Below, one piece after another: positions 52,623-60,238 of a stretch of 64,000 bases of DNA. A model generated the notes under the pieces. It was not told the origin of the DNA. It did no database searches and worked only from the letters and a program-made list of their open reading frames with translations. This DNA is from CAZWSX01 sp964636985 (GTDB taxonomy: Bacteria; Planctomycetota; Planctomycetia; Pirellulales; Pirellulaceae). The position numbers were made by a program, and so were the translations under genes. The number at the start of each line of letters is the position of its first letter. Within the stretch, counting starts at the first letter, position 1. The DNA lies in assembly GCA_964636985.1 (NCBI GenBank), contig CAZWSX010000020.1:75023-139022 (forward strand). Direction: 5' to 3'.

Positions 52623-53780
52623 GTGTTGCGTGGCTTCTTTTCTGTCGTGGCGGCCGTCGCCGCAGGCGTCAGTTGCTCTGGTGTTGCGACCTGGGCCGAC
52701 GAACCAGTTTCACCCAGCGGCACTTCTCACGTCGTGATCGTCTGCGGCCTGGCCGGCGACGACGCCCATCGCGAGACGTTCACCAAGTTGTTCAGCGACT
52801 TGCTGGAAGGACTCGAAAAGAAGGCCGGCGTGCCGCGAGAAAATGCGACCGTTCTCTATGGCGAGCCGGAACTCTTTAAGAAGGCCGCAGAAAAAGGGCC
52901 CAGCCTGCCGCAGCCGGAGAGTTCGGCCGACGCCGCCACCGAGAATTCGAGCGAGGCCAATCCTTCCGCGCCGGCCAAGTTCGATCTGAGCAAGGTCAAC
53001 TTCGTCTTCGATGCCGATAAAGAAAAGATCACCGCCGCGGGCCAGCAATTGGCGCAGCGAATCGGCCCGAACGATTCGTTGTGGGTGATCGTTCTAGGGC
53101 ACGCCCACTTTGACGGCCGTTGGTCGAATCTCAATTTGCCCGGCCCCGACATGAACACGGTCGAATTCGCCAAGGCGTTCGCCGACGTCCGCTGCCAGCG
53201 GCAGGCCTTTTTCATGACGACGGCCGTGAGTGGCTACTTCGTGCGGCCTCTCGCGCGGCCGGGACGAATTGTCATCTCCGCAACGGAAGCCGACTTGGAA
53301 GTAAACGAACCCAGTTTCGCCATGAAGCTCGCGGAACGTTTGAAGGGGCTCGAAGAAACACCCGACGTCGATTCCGATGGCAATGTGACGATGCTTGACT
53401 TGTATGTCGGCATCGCGCGCGACGTGGCCGCCCAGTACGAAGCGGACAAGCAACTGGCGACAGAGCATTCCTTGATCGAAGACACTGGCGATAACCGCCC
53501 CGCGGAATTGCAGGCTTGGTATCTGCCCGAAAAGCTAGGCGGCCGCCGCCGCGAAGGGGACGCGATTCCCAAGCTCGATCCCAAGCAGGACGGCTTCTTC
53601 GCCAGCCAATGGTTCCTGACAAAGTTCGTGGCACCTCCGCCGGCTCCTGAGGCGAAGACGGAACCAGTTACCCCAACTGAGCCAGAAACAAAGTCGGAAG
53701 AAGCCAAGACCGAATCGACACCGATCGACGAGAAGGCGAGCAACGAGAAGCCGAGCGAGGGGACCGATAACCCAAAGTAA
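52623..53780 (+). CDS. Inactive caspase/C13-like secreted protein
   Basis: 385 residues from a GTG at 52623 with GAGG 6 bp upstream. A signal peptide ('FFSVVAAVAAGVSCSGVATW') precedes a caspase-fold domain: 'SHVVIVCGLAGDDAHRETF' as strand 1, 'DSLWVIVLGHAHFDGRWSNL' holding His160, and 'QAFFMTTAVSGYFVRPLARP', where the catalytic Cys of 'xxCxSG' is Ala201. 'VISATEADLEVNEPSFAMKL' and 'DVDSDGNVTMLDLYVGIARD' are also typical of this family. The C-terminus is Pro/Glu/Thr/Lys-rich. The lost Cys makes proteolysis unlikely. It sits between paralogues 2 and 3 of the secreted family, with 25-45 bp gaps. Confidence 0.78.
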   Translation: MLRGFFSVVAAVAAGVSCSGVATWADEPVSPSGTSHVVIVCGLAGDDAHRETFTKLFSDLLEGLEKKAGVPRENATVLYGEPELFKKAAEKGPSLPQPESSADAATENSSEANPSAPAKFDLSKVNFVFDADKEKITAAGQQLAQRIGPNDSLWVIVLGHAHFDGRWSNLNLPGPDMNTVEFAKAFADVRCQRQAFFMTTAVSGYFVRPLARPGRIVISATEADLEVNEPSFAMKLAERLKGLEETPDVDSDGNVTMLDLYVGIARDVAAQYEADKQLATEHSLIEDTGDNRPAELQAWYLPEKLGGRRREGDAIPKLDPKQDGFFASQWFLTKFVAPPPAPEAKTEPVTPTEPETKSEEAKTESTPIDEKASNEKPSEGTDNPK

Positions 53781-53825
53781 CCGCAATCGCCTGCCTTGCT
53801 GTTCTCATCCAAGTGTCCGCGGAGC

Positions 53826-54740
53826 ATGAATGTGCGCAAGGTCAATGTGACTCACTCTCTTTCTCGACGAATCTTTCTCCGTTCCTGCTCCACCGCGGGA
53901 GGACTGGCGTTGCTGGCGCACGCTGAGATCGTCCGTTCTCAAGAAAGCACAGCACGCGAGGCCAAATCGGAGGACGAACAGAGCGACAAAGAGTCGATTG
54001 AACAAGTCGATAAGTTGGCCACGAAGTTCTCGGAAATCACGACCTTCAAGATCGGCGATGCCGGTCATTCGCGCGAACTCCATTTCGAAAACAAGGCTAT
54101 CCTGCGTTGGTCGAATCCCACCGCGGGAAAGGTGTTTGGCGCCGATTTCGTCGTAGTTGAACGCGGCGTTCCGCGGATCTATTTGTCGGTCTATCGCTGG
54201 TTCAGCCCTTATACCGACGCGACCTCGGAGCTTTCGTCACTCTCCAGCGAACCGATCTCCGCTCATCGGGATCAGAAAAAGTATTGGGCGACCAACGTGC
54301 CGGGCGCCGCCTACGAACTGTTTGCCGATGCCCCCACGCCCGCGGCCAGCCCCACGCAACGACGCTCGCAAATGAACGCACTGGCGGAACGGTTCGAGTT
54401 CGAACTGACCGATACGCGCGGGCAAAAGGCCGGCGTCAAGCGCCAACTCCGCAGGCTTCCCAAGCCGGTTTATCAATTCCAGAGCAAGGACCCCAATGTC
54501 CTGGACGGCGCGATTTTCGCCTTTGTCGAGGGGACCGATCCCGAGGCCTTGGTCACCATCCAGGCCGAGAAGCAAAAGGATGCGTTCGTCTACCGCTACG
54601 CGCTAATCCGCCGCAACAGCGACGACATGTCGGCCAAGCTGGACGGCGTCGTGGTCTGGCACGTTCCCGCGATCGAAGCCTGGAAACGCAATGACCTCCC
54701 GTACTACCAGGGCGACCTCAACGACCTCAAGGGTAAGTAG
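53826..54740 (+). CDS. Tat-exported protein of an unrecognised family, paralogue 3 of 3
   Basis: 304 residues from an ATG at 53826; a TTG at 53796 is possible. 'SRRIFLRSCSTAGGLALLAH' is a Tat signal. Shared blocks: 'ILRWSNPTAGK', 'SQMNALAERFEFEL', 'PVYQFQS' with 'VLDGAIFAFVEGTDPEALVT', and 'YRYALIRRNSDDMSAKLDGV' ending in 'VVW'. It is the last gene before a 253-bp hairpin-rich gap and the MoxR gene. The conserved Asp-Gly-Ala and Gly-Thr-Asp-Pro-Glu residues are candidates for a binding or active site. Confidence 0.8.
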   Translation: MNVRKVNVTHSLSRRIFLRSCSTAGGLALLAHAEIVRSQESTAREAKSEDEQSDKESIEQVDKLATKFSEITTFKIGDAGHSRELHFENKAILRWSNPTAGKVFGADFVVVERGVPRIYLSVYRWFSPYTDATSELSSLSSEPISAHRDQKKYWATNVPGAAYELFADAPTPAASPTQRRSQMNALAERFEFELTDTRGQKAGVKRQLRRLPKPVYQFQSKDPNVLDGAIFAFVEGTDPEALVTIQAEKQKDAFVYRYALIRRNSDDMSAKLDGVVVWHVPAIEAWKRNDLPYYQGDLNDLKGK

Positions 54741-54750
54741 GCCCAAACCC

Positions 54751-54937
54751 GTAGCCGCGTTCACCAGAACGCGGACCTTGCGGCGGCCACCTGCGAGGTA
54801 GCCGCACTCGCGACGAGTGCGGAGGGTGAAGATTGGGTACTCTAAGATTCGCCCATTCCCGCGGATGCGGAGTCGACGCACCCCGTCTTAGCGAACGCAG
54901 CCACATTCTGGCTGCGCACAACCAACATCCCTTGGTT
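54751..54937. repeat. Cluster of four REP-like hairpins
   Basis: CCGCGTTC/GAACGCGG (54755-54762 with 54767-54774), CCGCACTCG/CGAGTGCGG (54802-54810 with 54814-54822), CGCAGCCA/TGGCTGCG (54896-54903 with 54909-54916) and AACCAA/TTGGTT (54920-54925 with 54932-54937). The first two begin with the same GTAGCCGC, as does the element at 33214 in its first six bases. The cluster fills most of the gap between paralogue 3 and MoxR. Confidence 0.8.
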
Positions 54938-54993
54938 AATATGGAGCAAGCTGCCGTTGCAGCGCTCCGCAGGGAACTCTTGGGAACCGCTTC

Positions 54994-55956
54994 ATGCCCG
55001 TCGATGTTACGAATATCGCCAAGAAGATCATCGGCAATGTTGAAAAGGCGATCGTCGGCAAGCGCCAGCAATTGCTTCTTTCGCTAGTCGCCTGGCTGTG
55101 CGAGGGGCACATCTTGCTGGAAGACGTCCCGGGCGTCGCGAAAACCATGCTGGCCCGGGCCTTGGCTCGCAGCGTCGGCTGCTCGTTCAAGCGCGTCCAA
55201 TGCACGCCCGACTTGCTGCCCACCGACGTCACGGGGGCATCGATCTTCAATCAGAAGACGAGCGAGTTCCAGTTCCGGCCCGGTCCCATCTTCGCCCAGA
55301 TTGTATTGGCCGACGAAATCAACCGCACCACGCCGCGAACCCAAGCGGCGCTGTTGGAAGCGATGGGCGAGAGCCGTGTCACCGTCGATGGCCAAACCTA
55401 CGCTCTCACGCCGCCGTTCCTGGTGATCGCCACACAAAACCCGGTCGATCACGAGGGAACGTTTCCCTTGCCGGAAGCCCAGCTCGACCGCTTCTTCATG
55501 AAGTTCAGCCTGGGATATCCCAATCTCGACGACGAAATGAAGATGCTCGAGATGCTCCAGCGCGAGCATCCCGTCAACACTCTTGACGCCGTAGTTAGCG
55601 CCGAAGACCTGGTCGCGTGCCAGAAACAAGTCCGCGAAACGTATGTCGACGACAAGGTGCGAAAGTACATCTTGCAGATCGTTCAGGGAACGCGAGGTCA
55701 CGAGGACCTCGCGCTCGGCTGCAGCCCGCGGGCATCGATTGCCGTCTTCCGCGCGTCGCAAGCGATGGCCATTTTGCGGGGCCGCAACTACGTGCTGCCC
55801 GACGACGTCAAACGCGTTGTCACCCACGTCATGGTGCACCGCATGATCGTCAAACCGGAAGCCCGCTTGCGCAAGGTCACCGCCAGCGCCGTGCTGGACG
55901 AGGTGGTAAATGAACTCGCAGTACCCATTCTGTCGGCGGAGCAACCGACCGCATGA
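54994..55956 (+). CDS. MoxR-family AAA+ ATPase
   Basis: 320 residues. 'GHILLEDVPGVAKTMLARAL' is a Walker A of the MoxR type (GxxGxAKT), 'QIVLADEINRTTPRTQAALL' Walker B plus sensor region, and 'ATQNPVDHEGTFPLPEAQLD' the conserved sensor-1 and following motif. 'GCSPRASIAVFRASQAMAIL' closes the lid domain. MoxR ATPases act as chaperones in maturation of metalloenzymes or cell-envelope complexes, normally with DUF58 and von Willebrand partners. Here the DUF58 gene follows with a 4-bp overlap. No vWA or transglutaminase gene follows further downstream, so the cluster is short. Confidence 0.95.
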   Translation: MPVDVTNIAKKIIGNVEKAIVGKRQQLLLSLVAWLCEGHILLEDVPGVAKTMLARALARSVGCSFKRVQCTPDLLPTDVTGASIFNQKTSEFQFRPGPIFAQIVLADEINRTTPRTQAALLEAMGESRVTVDGQTYALTPPFLVIATQNPVDHEGTFPLPEAQLDRFFMKFSLGYPNLDDEMKMLEMLQREHPVNTLDAVVSAEDLVACQKQVRETYVDDKVRKYILQIVQGTRGHEDLALGCSPRASIAVFRASQAMAILRGRNYVLPDDVKRVVTHVMVHRMIVKPEARLRKVTASAVLDEVVNELAVPILSAEQPTA

Positions 55957-57260
55957 TCTGGTTCGCCGCCGCCGCGCTACTTCTGGCGATCGCCTGGCTG
56001 TTTCAGCTCAGCCTGTTGTCTTACGCCATGTACGCGGTTATCGCCGTGATGGTGGTAAGCCGTTTTCTCGCCAGATCATGGGCCGAATCGCTCTCGGCCA
56101 ACCGCGAATGCAACCGCAGCGAAGCCACGGTCGGCGAATCGGTCGCCGTTAACGTTCAGGTCGCCAACGACGGCAAACTCCCTGTCGCGTGGCTCCTCCT
56201 GGAAGATATGTTGCCCGCCGACGCCCTGATCTTTGTGCCTCCCAAGCTCGCACTGTCAGGCGAACGCGTCAAGTTGACGATGCTCTGGCCCGGCAACAAG
56301 CGGATGCTCAACTACACCATGAAGTGCAATCGCCGCGGATATTACCAGATCGGCCCGCTGGTGATCGAGACCGGCGACCTCTTCGGCCTGCACCGCCGTT
56401 TTCGCGTGGTGGCCGATCCGCACTTTGTGATGGTCCTGCCTCGCGTGATTCCGCTGTTGGGCTACGAACTCGCGTCGCGTCGGCCGATCGGCGAAGTCCG
56501 GATGTCGCACCGGCTCTTCGAAGACCCGACGCGTATCGCCGGCGTGCGACAGTATCAGGATGGCGATCCCCTCAACCGCATCCACTGGAAGGCCACGGCT
56601 CGGACGGGCACGCTCCACAGCAAAGTGTACGAGCCGTCAACCATCGCCGGCGCAACCATCCTGCTCGATTTCCACATCGACGCCCACGATAAAAGCCACG
56701 AGCCATTTCGCAGCGAGATCGCCGTCACCGCCGCGGCCTCGATTGCCAACGCGGTTTGCGTGATGGGGCAGCAAATCGGGCTCGTCACCAACGGTCGCGA
56801 TGCCGCCGAGCGGATCCGCGTGGAAGGCTGGAAAAAAGACTATCGCACCCGCGCGTCGGCTCAATCGGCCGCAGCGGTGATGAACCGGAGCGACCGTTTG
56901 CGGCCGATCGTCGTTCCCACACGGCGCGGCGTCGAGCAATTCCGCGACATTCAAATCTGCCTGGCAAGGCTGGAACTGACCGACGGCCTCCACTTACCGC
57001 AGCTCATCCAGGAAACACAAAGCCGCTTGCCCCGAGATGCAACCGTCGTCGTGATTACTCCACGCCCGACACCTGAAGGAGTGATTGCACTCGGAATGCT
57101 GCGTCGAAGCGGCTACGCCGTGACCGCGATGCTCAATGTGTACGACGACCAAGAGTATGCCGAAGCGGCCGGACCTTTGCTAGGCGAAGGCATCGAAACT
57201 CGCCATTTACGAGATGAAGAGGCGATCGCTCAGATTTGCCGGCGGATGACCTTGCGGTAG
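55953..57260 (+). CDS. DUF58 domain protein
   Basis: 435 residues; ATG in the ATGA overlap with moxR. Two N-terminal helices (about 3-40) anchor it, then a beta-rich region and 'ADPHFVMVLPRVIPLLGYEL'. The DUF58 core 'RQYQDGDPLNRIHWKATART' is near-invariant in the family. The C-terminal half has a vWA-like fold ('TIAGATILLDFHIDAHD'). It is the standard partner of MoxR. A role in envelope or stress functions is inferred from other bacteria. Confidence 0.93.
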   Translation: MIWFAAAALLLAIAWLFQLSLLSYAMYAVIAVMVVSRFLARSWAESLSANRECNRSEATVGESVAVNVQVANDGKLPVAWLLLEDMLPADALIFVPPKLALSGERVKLTMLWPGNKRMLNYTMKCNRRGYYQIGPLVIETGDLFGLHRRFRVVADPHFVMVLPRVIPLLGYELASRRPIGEVRMSHRLFEDPTRIAGVRQYQDGDPLNRIHWKATARTGTLHSKVYEPSTIAGATILLDFHIDAHDKSHEPFRSEIAVTAAASIANAVCVMGQQIGLVTNGRDAAERIRVEGWKKDYRTRASAQSAAAVMNRSDRLRPIVVPTRRGVEQFRDIQICLARLELTDGLHLPQLIQETQSRLPRDATVVVITPRPTPEGVIALGMLRRSGYAVTAMLNVYDDQEYAEAAGPLLGEGIETRHLRDEEAIAQICRRMTLR

Positions 57261-57267
57261 CGCTCGT

Positions 57268-58029
57268 CTACGACTCGACCCGTGCCTCAATCACGCGGAA
57301 CTCGAGCCCCTTAATCGGCGCGCCGCCGTTATGGAAACGAACGCCGCGGAACTCATAGTCGCTCATCGCGCAGTGGGTGTGGCCGAAATAGACATCGCGG
57401 ATGCCGTCGGAGTGGCCGTGTCCCAGCAACTCCAAGTAGTGCAACAATCGCTTCGCCACTTTCTTCGGCGTGTTGATGAGTTTGGCGATGTGGTGAATGC
57501 GAGCAGCGACCGCGACGTCGTACAGCCAATGCGCAAAGCGACCGCGTGTTCGTTCGTCGTTCGCCCAGCGTGCGCGCGAGACCGACAGTTTTTGGGAGCA
57601 GCATTGCGGCGTATCCACTGCGTCGCCATGCAGGAAAACGCTACTGCCGGTCCGCCAATACCAGCGGTCCCACGCGAGGTTGGGTACCTCGAAACTGAGC
57701 CGATCGAGTTCGCCCACAAAGTGCGGGTGACAATCGTGATTTCCCAGGACAAAACGAAACTGGCAATGTGGGGCGGCAACGATTGTTTCGCGAAGCCAAT
57801 CGATGGCCGCCGCGGTCGTTCGTTCGACGGACCGATGCGTACTCCAACTGAAGTCGAAGATATCGCCCCCAAAGATAAACAACCGTGCCGATTGAATGCG
57901 GCGCCGAAGCTCATCCTCGTAGCGATGTGTCTCACTTCGCCGTGAGAACATATGCAAGTCGGAGATAAATAAAGCGTCGCCTGACTGCCCGTCAGAAGGC
58001 GCATCGGAATTCGTATTTTGCGTCATCAT
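57268..58029 (-). CDS. LpxH-like metallophosphoesterase (UDP-2,3-diacylglucosamine diphosphatase family)
   Basis: 253 residues from an ATG at 58029; the frame is open to 58173. Metal-binding motifs are in order: 'LFISDLHMFSRRS' (DxH), 'LFIFGGDIFDF' (GGD), 'FVLGNHDCHPHF' (GNHD), 'VFLHGDAVD' (GH-like) and 'VYFGHTHCAMSD' (GHTH). The spacing matches LpxH/YbbF-type calcineurin-like enzymes, which cleave UDP-2,3-diacylglucosamine in lipid A synthesis. No other lipid A gene is adjacent, so the substrate is a guess. It converges with the DUF58 gene. Confidence 0.85.
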   Translation of the reverse strand: MMTQNTNSDAPSDGQSGDALFISDLHMFSRRSETHRYEDELRRRIQSARLFIFGGDIFDFSWSTHRSVERTTAAAIDWLRETIVAAPHCQFRFVLGNHDCHPHFVGELDRLSFEVPNLAWDRWYWRTGSSVFLHGDAVDTPQCCSQKLSVSRARWANDERTRGRFAHWLYDVAVAARIHHIAKLINTPKKVAKRLLHYLELLGHGHSDGIRDVYFGHTHCAMSDYEFRGVRFHNGGAPIKGLEFRVIEARVES

Positions 58030-58403
58030 GACCCCAGTTGCTCCAAGCGGGAATGGCGCCTCGGGTGGGCACTTTGATGGGCTGAGTAAGTTGATCGGGA
58101 CGAATTGGCAGGGGAAACTTATGTGCAAAACGGATGCCCAACGCGGTTGTAACGTACGGTCCCTCAATGGCATCGTAGGGGAAACGGAAACGCCGTAGCA
58201 ATCAGGTTTTTCGCAAAAAGAGCCTCCAAACGGATGGCATCTTGCCGTCCCCCAATGGTTCGCTTTAACCTGTAAAACGCTCCCATCGAAAAAACGCGGA
58301 ATTTCCGGCTGTCAGCCATCTCCGCGCTCAACGTGTTACCCCAGCAAACTATTTCTTAGCGTTCTGTCACTTTAGGAGGACCCTCGGGCTCGAGGGAAGG
58401 AAG
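58030..58403. other. Intergenic region between divergent genes
   Basis: 374 bp between the phosphoesterase and the peroxiredoxin. AGGAGG lies at 58374, 25 bp before the peroxiredoxin ATG, too far to serve as its Shine-Dalgarno. GAAGGAAG directly before the ATG may serve. I see no clear -35/-10 pair or peroxide-regulator box. Confidence 0.4.
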
Positions 58404-59000
58404 ATGAGTTTGGTTCAACAACCCGCACCGGAATTCAAAGCCCAAGCCGTTATGGCCGACGGTTCGTTCAAGCAAGTCAGCCTGAGCGACTACAAAGGCA
58501 AGTACGTCGTCCTGTTCTTTTACCCGCTCGACTTCACGTTTGTCTGCCCCACCGAAATCATCGCCTTTAGCGATCGCGCTACCGAGTTCGAAAAGCTCGG
58601 CGTGCAAATCCTCGGCGTCTCGGTCGACAGCCACTACTCCCACCTGGCCTGGCGCAACACGCCGCGAACCCAAGGTGGTCTGGGGCAAATCAACTACCCG
58701 CTGGTGGCCGACCTCAACAAGGACATCGCCCGCAACTATGGCGTGCTCCTCCCAGGCGGCATCGCCCTGCGTGGCTTGTTCTTGATCGACAAAGGCGGCA
58801 ACGTCCGCTACCAGGTGATCAACGACCTGCCGCTGGGCCGTAGCGTCGACGAAACGATCCGCATGGTGAAGGCGCTGCAATTCTTCGAAACCAACGGCGA
58901 AGTTTGTCCCGCCGACTGGAAGGAAGGCGCTCGCACCATCAAACCGGATGTCGAGGGAAGCAAGAAGTTCTTCTCCGCCGAATACGCCGGCAAACCCTAA
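58404..59000 (+). CDS. 2-Cys peroxiredoxin (AhpC/TSA, Prx1 type)
   Basis: 198 residues, full length. 'FFYPLDFTFVCPTEIIAFSD' holds the peroxidatic Cys in the PxxxT/SxxC motif, 'GRSVDETIRMVKALQFFE' is the conserved helix and 'GEVCPADWKEG' holds the resolving Cys. It reduces H2O2 and alkyl hydroperoxides in the cytoplasm using thioredoxin or AhpF. No ahpF or oxyR is adjacent. It ends 34 bp before a hairpin terminator. Confidence 0.97.
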   Translation: MSLVQQPAPEFKAQAVMADGSFKQVSLSDYKGKYVVLFFYPLDFTFVCPTEIIAFSDRATEFEKLGVQILGVSVDSHYSHLAWRNTPRTQGGLGQINYPLVADLNKDIARNYGVLLPGGIALRGLFLIDKGGNVRYQVINDLPLGRSVDETIRMVKALQFFETNGEVCPADWKEGARTIKPDVEGSKKFFSAEYAGKP

Positions 59001-59033
59001 TTGCGGGTCGTGTTCTAGCGTTCGAATCGTTAT

Positions 59034-59078
59034 GAGCCGGTTTTCCCAGCGGCAAGGCTGCGGGAAAATCGGCTCTTT
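59034..59078 (+). terminator. Terminator after the peroxiredoxin
   Basis: GAGCCGGTTTTCCCAGC (59034-59050) pairs with GCTGCGGGAAAATCGGCTC (59057-59075), with a mismatch at G/T in the middle and one unpaired pair near the loop. TTT follows the stem. The stem is long and GC/AT mixed, so it should terminate well. Confidence 0.7.
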
Positions 59079-59193
59079 GCGTTCCACGGCAAAAACAAAG
59101 ACCGAATCGGTGGTAGGCTACGTTCTCCAATAAGGGCTTCGTGACCTAAAATAGGATAGGAGCGGATTCCGCGGAATTGGCTGAGGACAGGAC

Positions 59194-60207
59194 ATGGGTT
59201 ACGAAGACCGCGAGTATTTTCGCGACGAGACCGAGAATCAAAGCACCTTCGCTTTCTCGAACGACCTCTCGTGGTCGATGCGATTGATTATCGCTAACGG
59301 TGTCCTGTTCCTGCTCAACATGCTTTTGGACGGGGGCCTCGCCAACGGCATCAAGCTCTCCGGCTTCGACTTGCCGGGGCTCGCTTTCTCCGGCGATACC
59401 CTCGTGCGGCCGTGGCTCTGGTGGCAGTACCTCACGGCCGGCTTTGTTCACCCGACCCAATCGGTTTGGCCGTTGTTGTTCAGCATGATGGCCTTGTTCT
59501 TTTTCGGGCCGCGAATTGAAGACGTTCACGGTCGCCGTGAGTTTCTTACCTTCTACGTCGTCACCCAAACGATGGCGTCAATCGCAACAGGCATCTTTCT
59601 CTTTGCCGCGGGCAACCACCAACCGGTGGCCATCGGAGCCCAGTTCGCCGTGGAAGCCGTAGTGCTGTTGTTCTGTTTGCATTTCCCTTACGAGCAAATC
59701 CTCCTTTGGTTTGTGGTTTCCGTTCCCGCATGGCTCATCGGCGCCATCACGATCCTAGGACTGCTGGTGACTTCCGGTGGAACGTTGCCTGGGGCAGGGC
59801 GGTTCGGCGCCATGTCGGTTTTCATCGCTCCCGGCGTAGTGGTGCTGGGACTCACACTGGTTCACTTCTTCTACCGAATCCGGTTCTCCGACTGGCTACC
59901 CGCGTGGCTGATCGGCCGCGACTACGGCAGCGCCGCGGCGGAGTCTTGGAATCGCGCCCCATCACGCCGACGTAGCAGCGGATCGTGGTGGGACATCGGC
60001 CGCTGGTGGCGAACATCCCAGACCAAAAAGAATCTCAATGTCGTTCGGGACGACGCGGCCGACGACAACGATGTCGATTCCGAACTCGAATCCCAAGGCG
60101 ATAAGCTTCTCGAAAAGCTCTACCGCGACGGTGAATCGGCCCTCACGCGTCAGGAACGAGAGACTCTGAAGCGTTACAGCGAAATGATGCGAGGCCGGCA
60201 GCGTTAG
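59194..60207 (+). CDS. Rhomboid-family membrane protein lacking the catalytic Ser, with DUF6576-like tail
   Basis: 337 residues; ATG with GAGGACAGG upstream. Six hydrophobic segments. 'WQYLTAGFVHP' and 'MMALFFFGPRIEDVHGRREF' are the rhomboid L1/TM2-3 motifs (compare 'YxTxxFxHxx..HLxxNM...G..lE...G...f'). The GxSG nucleophile site reads 'AIGAQFAVEAVVLL', so Ser is absent. The C-terminal cytoplasmic tail (about 255-337) ends 'LLEKLYRDGESALTRQERET', which matches the DUF6576 tail often found on rhomboid-like proteins. Probably a binding or scaffold protein. Confidence 0.78.
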   Translation: MGYEDREYFRDETENQSTFAFSNDLSWSMRLIIANGVLFLLNMLLDGGLANGIKLSGFDLPGLAFSGDTLVRPWLWWQYLTAGFVHPTQSVWPLLFSMMALFFFGPRIEDVHGRREFLTFYVVTQTMASIATGIFLFAAGNHQPVAIGAQFAVEAVVLLFCLHFPYEQILLWFVVSVPAWLIGAITILGLLVTSGGTLPGAGRFGAMSVFIAPGVVVLGLTLVHFFYRIRFSDWLPAWLIGRDYGSAAAESWNRAPSRRRSSGSWWDIGRWWRTSQTKKNLNVVRDDAADDNDVDSELESQGDKLLEKLYRDGESALTRQERETLKRYSEMMRGRQR

Positions 60208-60238
60208 CCGCTCCGCGCAAGACGAATCGGAAGCACTC

